From: Caballeronia arvi | GTDB lineage: Bacteria; Pseudomonadota; Gammaproteobacteria; Burkholderiales; Burkholderiaceae | Assembly (NCBI RefSeq): GCF_001544695.2 | Contig: NZ_FCOM02000010.1 | Location: forward strand, 124,001-188,000 | Reading direction: 5' to 3' | DNA length: 64,000 nt | Shown here: positions 46,390 through 54,722 of the stretch, in pieces | Numbering within the stretch: the first letter of the stretch is position 1 | Layout: each line of letters starts with the position of its first letter | Notes under the pieces: model-generated | Databases searched by the model: none | The model's input: the letters and a program-made list of their open reading frames with translations, nothing else | What the model was told of the DNA's origin: nothing | Position numbers and translations under genes: made by a program

Positions 46390-48257
46390 ATTGGCGCTGG
46401 CCGCGATCGCGTCAGATAGTCGACCGGTGCGCCGGTTCCGCCGAACTGCACGCTGGTGAAGTTTCCGGTGATGCCGCCCGTCGTGCGGATGATGTTGAAC
46501 TGCGTGCCCGTCAGCGCGCTTGCGCGGTTTGGCGCCGACGCGCCGAAACCGCTGACGTTGAGCGCGCCGAGCACGTTCGCGGTCGCTGCGGTGATGATCG
46601 GCTCGACACCGCCGATCGCCACCGTCAGGGTCGAGCCTTGCGCCTGCGTGAAGGCGGCGCCGACCGCAAGGCTGGCGTTCGCGGCGATCGTCGTGACCGC
46701 ACCGCTCGCGGTCGTATAGGTTCCCGCGTTGAAAGCGCCCGCCTGATTCAGGCCGAGCGTGCCCGCATTGACGTCGACCGCGCCCTGACTCGAACCGGCG
46801 CCCGTCAGAAGCACCGCGCCGCTTCCCGCCTGTTGCAGCGCGCCCGCACCGCTCAGCACGCCGCCGAACGTCGAACTATCGCTGCGATTGAAGCGAACCA
46901 CGCCATTGTTGACGATGTTGCCCGTCACGCTGCCGCTCGTGCCGCCAGCGCCGACGGCCAGGATTCCGCCCGCATCGACGGCGATGCCGCTGTCGTGGTT
47001 GAGCACTTCGCCGCCCAGCGTCAGGCCGCCGATGACATGCAGCGCCTGCACCGATGTACCGCCCATCGCGACCGGCCCGTTCAACGTCCAGTTGCTGCCC
47101 GCCGCGGCGGTCAGTCCGGCGAAGCCGTTGCCGTCCGTCGACGTGAAGCCGCCGTTCTCCGTGCCGGCGCCCGTCAACGTGATGGTGTTTCCGGCAGCGC
47201 CGCTGTGGATCGCGACGTCATTGCCGCCGTTGAGCCTCGATCCGGCGCCCAGCGTAATGGCATTGTTCGAGCCCGTGAGTTCCACCGCAGGCGCCGACGT
47301 GCTTTCGATCAAACCTTGATTGACGAGCGTGCCGTTCTGACTGAACTGGACGCCCGCGCCCTGCGTTCCGCGAATGGTTCCCGTCGCGGAGTTAGCGACG
47401 TTGGCGCTCGCGCTGCTGCCGATCTGCACGCCCATACCGCTGCCGGAAATCATGCCGTCGTTGTTGATCGTCGCGGAACCGGCTGCGATCACCACGCCTG
47501 CACCCGCCGCGCTCTCGATGGTTCCCGTGCTCCGGTTGTTGATGTTCTGCGCGGACGTGCTGTGGCTCTCCACGCCGGAGCGATAAGCGCTGATCGCGCC
47601 GTCGTTGTTGATCGTGGCAGTTCCCTGTTCGATGTCGACTCCCCAACCGTAAGTGGCATCGCCCACGCCGGTCTTGATCGTTGCCCCTGCGTGGTTGTTG
47701 ATCGTCACGTCGCCGCTCGTGATCACCTGAACGCCACCAGCCGTTCCGCTGAGCGCACCCGCGCTGCCATTGTTCAACGTGCCGAAATTGTCGACGGTTC
47801 CTCCACTCGTGCCCTCGAACGAAACGGCCCAACTCACTCGCACGCTGATATCGCCGAGATTCACGAGACTGTTTCCGCTCCCGCCGCCGTTGAAGAACAC
47901 GCCGCGTGCATTGCCGAGAAGCTGCCCCGTGGCCTGATTGGTGACGCTTCCGTTGACGTCGAGGCGAATGGCGGCGGCCGAGTTGTCCGTGGAGCTGATC
48001 ACGGTCCCCGCATTCAGAAACGAAACAGGTGCGATGCCTTCTACGGCGATGGCGTCTCCCACGGATGTCGTAACCGTCGTTCCGGCGCCAAGTACATAGG
48101 ACGTATCGGTGGAAAGCGTCTGCCCCGTCGAGCTCGAGTTCACCACCGTCACCGCCTGCACCACGGACGCGAACGTCATCAACGCCACCGCGCTCAATGG
48201 ACGCAAAGCAGGGAGCCGGCCTGCGCGAGACGCTGTATGGCGTTGACGATCGATCAT
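46386..48257 (-). pseudogene. Autotransporter N-terminal fragment with signal peptide
   Basis: A 623-residue N-terminal portion: a signal sequence (positive start, hydrophobic LRPLSAVALMTFASVV, cut after VQA) and then repetitive glycine/asparagine/threonine-rich passenger sequence. It ends abruptly at VDYLT plus a few out-of-frame residues. The sister repeat further on (around 45600) continues VDYLTLTSVYTPQDY. Comparison of the two repeats shows an internal out-of-frame deletion near 46405-46415 (see findings). It lacks the barrel, so would be secreted to the periplasm and not displayed. Confidence 0.85.
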
Positions 48258-48434
48258 GCCCGGTCCCCGAGTGGCGTGCCGATGCGAGAATCACCGGCAC
48301 AGCGATGCTTGTAGGCGCGCTCGTTCGAATCGACCTCATCAGCCAGATTGAATCGGAATCCGAAATTATTGGCCGATGCATCGAGGTCGCAGAGCGAACT
48401 GCTATCGGCATTCTAGGAAAACTTCATCGGGAAT

Positions 48435-49931
48435 TCACGCACCCGTGTTCGCGCCTCGATTCGCGCGATGCGCAATGAGCCTCGGCAGACGCGGCAGCGT
48501 ATGCGGCCAGTGTGTCGCTTCGTGCGCGATTCGCGCGGCCATGCTGCGCAGGCTGAACTGATCCGCCGCGAGCCGCACGATGACCCTGCGCGCGATTTTC
48601 CATACATCGACATCGGGCGCGATCTCCTGTGCGACGCGCTCGATCCTTTCCGCCGCTCTCGCCAGCAACACCGCGCGCGAAGCGATGCGCCCGTGCGACG
48701 CGCTGAACATGTGCTCGGCGGGCGCCTTGCCGATCGCGCCGAACAACTGCGCGACGCCGACGCCGCGCTTCGAATGCGCCGACGCGAAGCGCTCCGCCTC
48801 ACGCCGATACGTCGCCTCCACGCGCACTTCATGATGCGTCACGTTCGCCTCGGGCCGGCCGTGCTCGAGATGCGCGCGCGCGGCCGCCTTGTGATCGCCC
48901 TCCATGAGCGCATGCGACACGCCGACGATGAAGTCTTTTTCATGCGCGGCGAAGATCATCGTCGGGTTATCGGCTTCGAGGACGATCTGTCCGCGCGTTT
49001 CGCGCTCGATGCTCACGCGTGCGCCCGCCGCATCCAGCCCCGCGTGATAGAGCCCGACGCCGAGCGCCATTTCGAAGAACGCTTCGATGAAGGTCGCGAG
49101 GACATCGGCCTGATCGAGCCCGCATGACGCGAGCGTGTCGGCATCGGTCAGCGACGCCGTTTCGATCGCGCGCGTGGTCAGCACCGTATCGTTGCAATAA
49201 TCCCAAAGGACTTCGGGCACGGCGAGGCGATCGTCGTCGCGCAGACGGAAGCGCAGGTAGCTCTGATCGGCCGCGCGCTGGCGCAAGTCGATCATCGCGT
49301 CGACGCTCTCGCGTGCGCGGCGCACCCATTCGACCGGATGCAACTCGCGCGCCTTCGCCGAACGCCGTTCCGCGAAACGCGCCGCCGCGAGCGCGAGATC
49401 GAGATCGTCGTCGAGTTCGGCATGCGCATCCGCGCGCAACAGCGTGACGCGCACGGGAATATCGCCGACGCGCGCCCTGTGCGTCTGCTCCGCGACGCCC
49501 GAGCGCAGCGGAACGTCGCTCAGATCCGTGAGCTCGAAACGAAGCGCGGGCGGAAATGCCGCCACGCAGGCGTCGCGAAAGCGCGCTGCATCGTAGGGCA
49601 CGAAGAGTCCGTCGAGTTCGTGCAGCGCGACGCGCACCGCCGTTTCCGCGAGCGCGGGATGACGCGAGAGCGCGCCCGAAGCGTTCTCCAGCACGCGCGA
49701 CAGTTGCGACAGCGCGGGCACGCCTGCCGCGAGCGGTGCGGCGCGCGCGCCGTGCGACGCGAAGAAGCGCGCGACGCGCGTCATCGCGGCGCCGTCATCG
49801 GTCAGATGGCTTTCATGAACGAACGCCCGGCCAAGCCGCCATAGCGTCGCGAGTCGTCGGACGGACAAATTCAGGCTCGCTGAAAGTGAATTGAAACCGC
49901 TGAAAGACTGCAATGCCCTCGTGCACGGCAC
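48435..49931 (-). CDS. UbiB/ABC1 (AarF)-like protein lacking kinase catalytic residues
   Basis: A 498-residue protein with the overall UbiB/ABC1 order: N-terminal helices (VRRLATLWRLGRAFVHE), DLSDVPLRSGVAEQTHRARVG in the place of the family's phosphate-loop region, a long helical middle, VPEVLWDYCNDTVLTTRAIE, and the segment LYHAGLDAAGARVSIE. The functional residues are gone: the lysine of VAVKV is Thr in IPVRVTLL, the ExD/KxGQ elements are not seen, and the HADLHPGN motif is replaced by YHAGLDAAGA. No DFG-like metal site is visible. It is an intact ORF, which favours a retained pseudokinase rather than decay. The N-terminus is uncertain (ATG 49931, or an internal one at residue 50). Confidence 0.6.
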   Translation of the reverse strand: MPCTRALQSFSGFNSLSASLNLSVRRLATLWRLGRAFVHESHLTDDGAAMTRVARFFASHGARAAPLAAGVPALSQLSRVLENASGALSRHPALAETAVRVALHELDGLFVPYDAARFRDACVAAFPPALRFELTDLSDVPLRSGVAEQTHRARVGDIPVRVTLLRADAHAELDDDLDLALAAARFAERRSAKARELHPVEWVRRARESVDAMIDLRQRAADQSYLRFRLRDDDRLAVPEVLWDYCNDTVLTTRAIETASLTDADTLASCGLDQADVLATFIEAFFEMALGVGLYHAGLDAAGARVSIERETRGQIVLEADNPTMIFAAHEKDFIVGVSHALMEGDHKAAARAHLEHGRPEANVTHHEVRVEATYRREAERFASAHSKRGVGVAQLFGAIGKAPAEHMFSASHGRIASRAVLLARAAERIERVAQEIAPDVDVWKIARRVIVRLAADQFSLRSMAARIAHEATHWPHTLPRLPRLIAHRANRGANTGA

Positions 49932-50153
49932 CGTTGCTCAATTTAAACCGATTCGGCCAAACGCGCACGCGGAGAAATCGATCGAACGGTCGCGCCGGGT
50001 CTGCAATATTTACTTCGATATCCTCTGTAGTTCGCGTTTCGACTTTCGAATCAATCCGTTTCCACTCGATGCCCGCCGATTGAGACGCGTCTTACGGAAT
50101 CGAAACGCCCACTCGGCTTTAATGTCGACATCACAGACAAGCCCAGACGCGAA

Positions 50154-50510
50154 ATGAAACCTCTCCAGATAACGGTCAACGCCCAAGGCCATACGGTCAT
50201 CTCTCACTCCACGTCGATCAGCGAACATTGCAAGAGCCGCGCGCGCCTGCTTTCGTCGCTCGTCAACATGGTCGCCGCGCCGGGCGGCTTCGAGCACTTC
50301 TCGGCCTTCCCCGACGAGATGAAGCGCGACATTCTGAGCCTCATGCATTCGATCGCCGAAGAGCAGTCGCCGATCATCGACGCGCTCGAGCAGCACACCG
50401 CGCAGGCGTACTACGAGCGCGGCGTGAATGCCGCGTCCGAGCATTATCGGCAGAAGGAGCCGCCGGAAACTGGCGACGTGCAGCAACCGGCTGACTACAC
50501 GCAACGCTGA
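50154..50510 (+). CDS. Hypothetical protein
   Basis: A 118-residue soluble protein, MKPLQITVNAQGHTVISHST at the start, then a helical region (residues about 25-95) with SRARLLSSLVNMV and DEMKRDILSLMHSIAEEQSPIIDALEQ (cited in part), and a polar disordered tail. No signal peptide, membrane span or recognised motif. It is monocistronic, with its own strong terminator 23 bases after the stop. Family not recognised. Confidence 0.65.
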   Translation: MKPLQITVNAQGHTVISHSTSISEHCKSRARLLSSLVNMVAAPGGFEHFSAFPDEMKRDILSLMHSIAEEQSPIIDALEQHTAQAYYERGVNAASEHYRQKEPPETGDVQQPADYTQR

Positions 50511-50532
50511 TCCGCACACGCTTCATCGAATG

Positions 50533-50573
50533 AAAGCGCCCCTGCATGCGAATGCAGGGGCGCTTTGTTTTTT
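50533..50573 (+). terminator. Rho-independent terminator after the 50154-50510 gene
   Basis: A 15-bp perfect stem (arms 50533-50547 and 50552-50566, core GCGCCCCTGCAT / ATGCAGGGGCGC) with a GCGA tetraloop, followed by TTTGTTTTTT-type T-rich sequence. The stem also has A residues on its left foot, so it could act on both strands. Confidence 0.9.
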
Positions 50574-50640
50574 GCATCGGCGGAAACGCTCCGCACGACT
50601 GTATATTTTTGTCGATGCGCATTTCGGATTAATCGCAATG

Positions 50641-50659
50641 CGGTATCTTATAAATACCG
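50641..50659 (+). promoter_or_regulatory. Inverted repeat around a TATAAA element upstream of 50744
   Basis: CGGTAT and ATACCG flank a seven-base core so that TATAAA (50649-50654) lies within the dyad, about 90 bases before the next gene. It could be an operator over a -10 box. No good -35 is seen at 16-18 bases, so the promoter is tentative. Confidence 0.35.
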
Positions 50660-50743
50660 AAGGCTACAACGTATCAATAACAAGACCGAGGCGACTTCGA
50701 GCGCCCGTGTACGAAGGCTCATAACGATAATCCAAGAGGCACC

Positions 50744-51139
50744 ATGCAATACCCTTCCGAGCATCCGATGTCCAGGGCGATGTACATCCTTGGGCAGATC
50801 GGCGCGATCATCTGTCATGAACGCGGGCCGCGCCCGCAAACCGCGGTGCTGAACAAGATGGCATCGCGTCCGGCCGAGGGCTTCTCGATCGCCATCGCGA
50901 GCATGAACGCGCTGTGCCCGCCGCGGCGCGGACATCGACGGGCGCTGCTGCAATGGAAGCATGCAGAAATCCGGCGTCTCGCCGATATGCTGCCGGACCC
51001 GTTGCCGACCGGCGCGTCCGCGTACTCGCAAATGCCGTTCTGGGCCGGCTATTGCCAGTACTGGGAATACATGCTGAAACAGCACGTTTCGCCCGATCTC
51101 GAGTTCGACACCATTCAGCCCGAACTCGCCGATGCGTAA
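50744..51139 (+). CDS. Hypothetical protein, faintly like the last domain of Csd1/Cas8c
   Basis: A 131-residue basic, mostly helical protein starting MQYPSEHPMSRAMYILGQIG. The order YxLGxxxAII, LNKMASRPAEGF, then SMNAL echoes the C-terminal helical domain of type I-C Cas8c (Csd1), where LGRxxA, a small-residue stretch with SxxP, and F follow each other. The resemblance is weak and no cas gene or CRISPR array is in the window. Its last 25 bases overlap the 3' end of the convergent receiver gene. The function is not assigned. Confidence 0.55.
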   Translation: MQYPSEHPMSRAMYILGQIGAIICHERGPRPQTAVLNKMASRPAEGFSIAIASMNALCPPRRGHRRALLQWKHAEIRRLADMLPDPLPTGASAYSQMPFWAGYCQYWEYMLKQHVSPDLEFDTIQPELADA

Positions 51140-51588
51140 TCGCCTTCGCCTTCGCGCATCGAGAAATAATCCCGGATCACCGCGATCATGCCGTCGAGTT
51201 CCGTCGGCTTGACGAAGTAGCCGTTGAATCCGGTGCGCTGCGCGCGCGTCAGGTCCTCCGGGTCCGTGCGGCTCGTATGCGCGATCAGCAGCATCGAGAG
51301 ATCGATCGCGCGGATCGCTTCGGCGGCCTCCCAGCCGTCGCCGAGCGGCATCATCAGATCGAGCAGCACGACGCCCGGCCGCCACTTGCGCGCGAGCGAC
51401 ACGGCATCGAGCCCCGTGTGCACCGCGCGCACGGTGAAATCGGCGTCTTCGAATGCAAGACAGATCGCGCGCGTCGCGTCCATGTCGTCATCGGCGATGA
51501 GCACGCGCGGCTCCTCATGCCGCGTCGCCGGTAACGGAATCTGCCACAGTGCGTGCGAAGGAACAGGCTGGTAGCGTTGCATCGTCAT
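51115..51588 (-). CDS. Stand-alone response-regulator receiver protein
   Basis: A 157-residue protein with one receiver domain (about residues 27-145) and no output domain. Acidic pocket IADDDMDA, phospho-acceptor Asp in LLDLMMPLGDG, Ser/Thr switch in LIAHTSRT and Lys in YFVKPTE are all intact. It may act as a phosphate shuttle or in protein-protein control. ATG 51588 is preceded by GAGG, as is the ATG at 51582 at longer spacing. No kinase gene is adjacent. Its end overlaps the plus-strand gene by 25 bases. Confidence 0.88.
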   Translation of the reverse strand: MTMQRYQPVPSHALWQIPLPATRHEEPRVLIADDDMDATRAICLAFEDADFTVRAVHTGLDAVSLARKWRPGVVLLDLMMPLGDGWEAAEAIRAIDLSMLLIAHTSRTDPEDLTRAQRTGFNGYFVKPTELDGMIAVIRDYFSMREGEGDYASASSG

Positions 51589-51760
51589 TGGCCTCGGAAT
51601 GGACGGAGATAACAGCAACGATCATTCCTTTGCAGGTGACCGGGCGTGACGCAGGCGCCATGCGAGCCGCCGACGTTACACTTCGGGAATACCCGATGGC
51701 TGTCCCGGCGCGTTGCGAGCGTCGACGATGGTGCGTCATCTCCAAACGAGAGGCTAATCG

Positions 51761-52000
51761 ATGTTCGTCGTGTATTGGCTCGGCGGCAACCCTGATATCG
51801 AAGGCGCGGCGCGCTTCAGACGATTCGATGAAAACGCGCTCGCCGACGCGCTGCGCTTCGTGGAAGACCTTCGGCGCCGCCAGTCCGATGGCGAAGATGT
51901 CGGTTTCGTGACGCTATGCAGTGAAAACCCGCATTCGGTCGGCAAGCCGGGCGCCGCCGATCCGCCCGCCGATTACGAATGGAAAAAGCGCCGTCGCTAG
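51761..52000 (+). CDS. Small hypothetical protein
   Basis: A 79-residue soluble protein, MFVVYWLGGNPDIEGAARFR at the start, with a GAGAGG ribosome site before it. A short strand is followed by a helix (NALADALRFVEDLRRRQSD) and strand (GFVTLCSENP), then a charged tail KKRRR. The pattern looks like a small conserved alpha/beta protein of Burkholderiaceae, but I cannot name the family. No partner gene in an operon. Confidence 0.6.
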   Translation: MFVVYWLGGNPDIEGAARFRRFDENALADALRFVEDLRRRQSDGEDVGFVTLCSENPHSVGKPGAADPPADYEWKKRRR

Positions 52001-52109
52001 CATTGTTTCCGTCGCTGCTCTTAAGCTCTCTTGTAAAAGATGCACGCTCATTCGCCGCTAAGTCTGCGCGGCGATCATGCGTCTCATCGATTCATACCGG
52101 AGACGCGCC

Positions 52110-52670
52110 ATGTACAAGCACATTCTCGTTGCCGTAGGTACGAGCCTCAGCGAAAGCGCCCTGACGACCGCCATCACGCGCGCCCGCGACTCCAACGCGC
52201 GGCTCACTGCGCTGCATATCGTCGATCAGACGCCGTGGTGGGCGGTGCCCACCGCGGAAAGCGATCCGGACGATACGCTCGACGTCATCGACGATCACGC
52301 GCGCGCAGTCACACGCTACGCGGCGCGGCTGATCGACAGCGCGGGCATCGACGGCGTCGCGCGCAGCGTGGCGCAGCCGCTGAACGGCGTCAGCGTCGGC
52401 GAGCTGATCGCGCAGGAGGCGAAGCGAGCGGGCGCGGATCTCATCGTGCTCGGCGGCGAATCGGATACCGGCTGGCGGCACGGCGAGGCGCGTCTGCGCG
52501 ACGTGGTGTGCCTGCACGCGCGCTGCGACGTGCTGATCGCCGCGCACGCGCCTGCGCCCGCGGCGTTCCACGCGGAAAAGGAAATGGAGTCGATCGAGGC
52601 GCGTTTCGCCGGTTCGCAAGGCCGGGCGAACGCGCGGGCGGCGCATCGTCAGAGCGCGCCGCGCAAGTGA
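52110..52670 (+). CDS. Universal stress protein (UspA family)
   Basis: A 186-residue UspA-type alpha/beta protein. MYKHILVAVGTSLSESALTT is the usual first strand and helix; the ATP-binding-type segment is ADLIVLGGESDTGWR, less conserved than G-2x-G-9x-G(S/T) because the final small residues differ. The C-terminus extends about 30 residues past the domain with a basic, disordered tail. ATG 52110 with GGAGACGCG ahead is chosen. The tail overlaps the 3' end of the convergent IclR gene by 22 bases. Confidence 0.87.
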   Translation: MYKHILVAVGTSLSESALTTAITRARDSNARLTALHIVDQTPWWAVPTAESDPDDTLDVIDDHARAVTRYAARLIDSAGIDGVARSVAQPLNGVSVGELIAQEAKRAGADLIVLGGESDTGWRHGEARLRDVVCLHARCDVLIAAHAPAPAAFHAEKEMESIEARFAGSQGRANARAAHRQSAPRK

Positions 52671-53395
52671 GCCGCAAGCTGGACGATGCCGATCGAAATC
52701 TGCTTCTCACGTTTCGGATCGAGCCGGCCGATCGGCACGCTCGTCGATACCGCGACGCGCTTGCCCGCCGGCGTCATCCCGACATACGCCGCGAAGCACG
52801 CGAGGCCTTCGGCCACTTCCTCGCGCTCGACCGCGAGGCCGCTCGAACGAATCGCGGCGAGATCGCGTAACAGCGCCGCGCGCCGCGTGATGGTGCGCGG
52901 CGTCACCGCTTCGAGACGCTCGGGAAGACGCTCGATGACGGCTTCATCGGTCAATCCGGCGAGCAGCGCCTTACCGAGCGCGCAGCAGTGCGCGGGCAGA
53001 CGCGATCCGAGATCGGACACGAGCCGCACCGGCCGATGTGCATCCTCGCGCGCCACGTACACCACCTGCACGCCGTCGAGCACGGCAAGCTGCACGACCT
53101 CGTTGTGCTTGTTGATGAACGCGCCCGCGCCTTCGCGAAACGCGGCCTGCAACTTGTCGTGGCGCACATACGCGTTGCCGAGCTCGAACAGGCCGACGCC
53201 GACCACGTAGCCATCGTCGCGCTTTTCGATCCATTGCATGCGCGCGAGCGTTTCGAGCATCAGGTAGAGCGTGCTGCGCGAAAGGCCCGTCTGTTCGGCG
53301 AGCGTCGCCGCGCGCACCGGCTTCGCGGCGATGGCAAGCGCTTCGAGAATATCGTTCGCGCGGCGCAGCGCGGGCACGTCGTAAGCTTTTTCCAT
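52649..53395 (-). CDS. IclR family transcriptional regulator
   Basis: A 248-residue IclR protein: HTH in residues about 10-70 (LRRANDILEALAIAAKPVRA, LSRSTLYLMLETLARMQWI) and effector domain with CCALGKALLAGL and GLAVEREEVAEGLACFAAYV. It is divergent from the FAH-family gene across 102 bases containing two related dyads, and so probably represses that gene until its substrate or product appears. ATG 53404 is an alternative start. Confidence 0.9.
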   Translation of the reverse strand: MEKAYDVPALRRANDILEALAIAAKPVRAATLAEQTGLSRSTLYLMLETLARMQWIEKRDDGYVVGVGLFELGNAYVRHDKLQAAFREGAGAFINKHNEVVQLAVLDGVQVVYVAREDAHRPVRLVSDLGSRLPAHCCALGKALLAGLTDEAVIERLPERLEAVTPRTITRRAALLRDLAAIRSSGLAVEREEVAEGLACFAAYVGMTPAGKRVAVSTSVPIGRLDPKREKQISIGIVQLAAHLRGAL

Positions 53396-53406
53396 ACGCG
53401 TCATAT

Positions 53407-53440
53407 TCCAACAGGTTGGATAAATAATCAACCTGATGGA
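53407..53440. promoter_or_regulatory. Two IclR-type operator dyads between the IclR and FAH genes
   Basis: Site 1 is TCCAAC-AG-GTTGGA (53407-53420), a perfect 6+6 dyad. Site 2 (53427-53440, ATCAACCTGATGGA) matches the reverse of site 1 at 11 of 14 positions. They are 20 bases apart centre to centre, about two helical turns, which would place bound dimers on the same face. This fits a local IclR repressor controlling both divergent genes. Confidence 0.65.
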
Positions 53441-53497
53441 CACCACATGACGCGCGGGCTAGGATCGGTTTTCCTTTTTCGCCAGCCAACCGAATTC

Positions 53498-54682
53498 ATG
53501 CAAACCGTCAACATCTCCTCCTGCCTGCCCGAAGATTTCGCCGATGCCGTGCTGATCGGCCGCGTGTGGCATCCGGCGCCGGTGAATGGTCCGTCTGTCG
53601 TCGCGGTGCGCAAGGGCGAAGTGTTCGACATCACGCGCGCCGCGCCGACCACCGCCGATCTCTTCGATCGCGACGATGCACTCGATATCGCTCGCAACGC
53701 AGAAGGCGAGCATCTCGGCAACGTTCAGGATCTGCTGCTGTCGACGCTCGACACTTCCGCCGATGGCCTGCGCCTGCTCGCGCCCTGCGACGTGCAAGCG
53801 GTGAAGGCGTGCGGCGTCACGTTCGCGGTGAGCCTGCTGGAGCGCGTGATCGAGGAGCAGGCGGGCGGCGACGCGAGCAAGGCTCAGGAAGTGCGCGACA
53901 CGATCAACAAGCTGATCGGCGCGGATCTATCGAAGATCAAACCCGGCTCGGACGCCGCGATGAAGCTGAAGGCGGAACTGGAGCGGCGTGGCGCGTGGTC
54001 GCAATACATGGAAGTCGGCATCGGGCCGGATGCGGAAGTGTTCTCGAAGTCGCAACCGATGTCGTCGGTGGGTTTCGGCGCGGACGTCGGCCTGTATCCG
54101 ACATCGCAATGGAACAACCCGGAGCCGGAGATCGTGCTGGCGGTGAATGCGCGCGGCGAGATCGTCGGCGCGACGCTCGGCAACGACGTGAATCTTCGCG
54201 ATATCGAAGGCCGCAGCGCGCTGCTGCTCGGCAAGGCGAAGGACAACAACGCGTCGTGCGCGATCGGTCCGTTCGTGCGTCTCTTCGATGAGCGCTTCAC
54301 GCTGGATTCGGTGCGCGGCACGAGCGTGTCGTTGAAGATCGAAGGCACGGACGATGGCTTCGTGCTCGAAGGCGTGAGCCACATGAGCGAAATCAGCCGC
54401 GATCCGGCCGATCTCGTGACGCAGACGCACGGCGCGCATCATCAATACCCGGACGGCTTCATGCTGTTTCTCGGGACGATGTTCTCGCCGATCAAGGATC
54501 GCGATACGAAAGGCGGCGGCTTCACGCATCATCTCGGCGATGTCGTGACCATCTCGACGCCGTCGCTCGGGGCGCTGGTCAATACGGTGCGCTTGTCGAC
54601 CGAGATCGAGCCGTGGACGTTCGGCGTGCGGGCGTTGTATCGGAGTCTGGCGGCGCGGGGGGTGTTGGGGAAGGCCGACTGA
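53498..54682 (+). CDS. Fumarylacetoacetate hydrolase (FAH) family enzyme, candidate 2-keto-3-deoxy-pentonate dehydratase
   Basis: A 394-residue FAH-superfamily protein. Metal-site acids of the family appear as E209 and E211 (NNPEPEIVLAV) with an Asp at about 230 (LGNDVNLRDIEG); GFGADVGLYP lies before them. Length near 390 and the pattern are like the pentonate dehydratases (XylX type) rather than short acylpyruvases; nearby sugar transporters agree. Whether it is a dehydratase of 2-keto-3-deoxy-xylonate/arabinonate or another FAH enzyme is inference. The frame is open to 52988 but the natural start is ATG 53498. Confidence 0.78.
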   Translation: MQTVNISSCLPEDFADAVLIGRVWHPAPVNGPSVVAVRKGEVFDITRAAPTTADLFDRDDALDIARNAEGEHLGNVQDLLLSTLDTSADGLRLLAPCDVQAVKACGVTFAVSLLERVIEEQAGGDASKAQEVRDTINKLIGADLSKIKPGSDAAMKLKAELERRGAWSQYMEVGIGPDAEVFSKSQPMSSVGFGADVGLYPTSQWNNPEPEIVLAVNARGEIVGATLGNDVNLRDIEGRSALLLGKAKDNNASCAIGPFVRLFDERFTLDSVRGTSVSLKIEGTDDGFVLEGVSHMSEISRDPADLVTQTHGAHHQYPDGFMLFLGTMFSPIKDRDTKGGGFTHHLGDVVTISTPSLGALVNTVRLSTEIEPWTFGVRALYRSLAARGVLGKAD

Positions 54683-54722
54683 GTTTGCGCTCCGGCCATC
54701 ACGCAAGGTGCGCCGCAGCGCC

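Noticed and set aside
44362..46419. A 685-codon plus-strand ORF over the autotransporter
   Set aside because: Arg/Ala-rich translation with no domain; the opposite strand has clear autotransporter repeats.
44332..48257. Repeated passenger sequence considered as a CRISPR-like array
   Set aside because: The repeats are coding-level, diverged and of unequal spacing; no short identical repeats with unique spacers exist here or elsewhere in the window.
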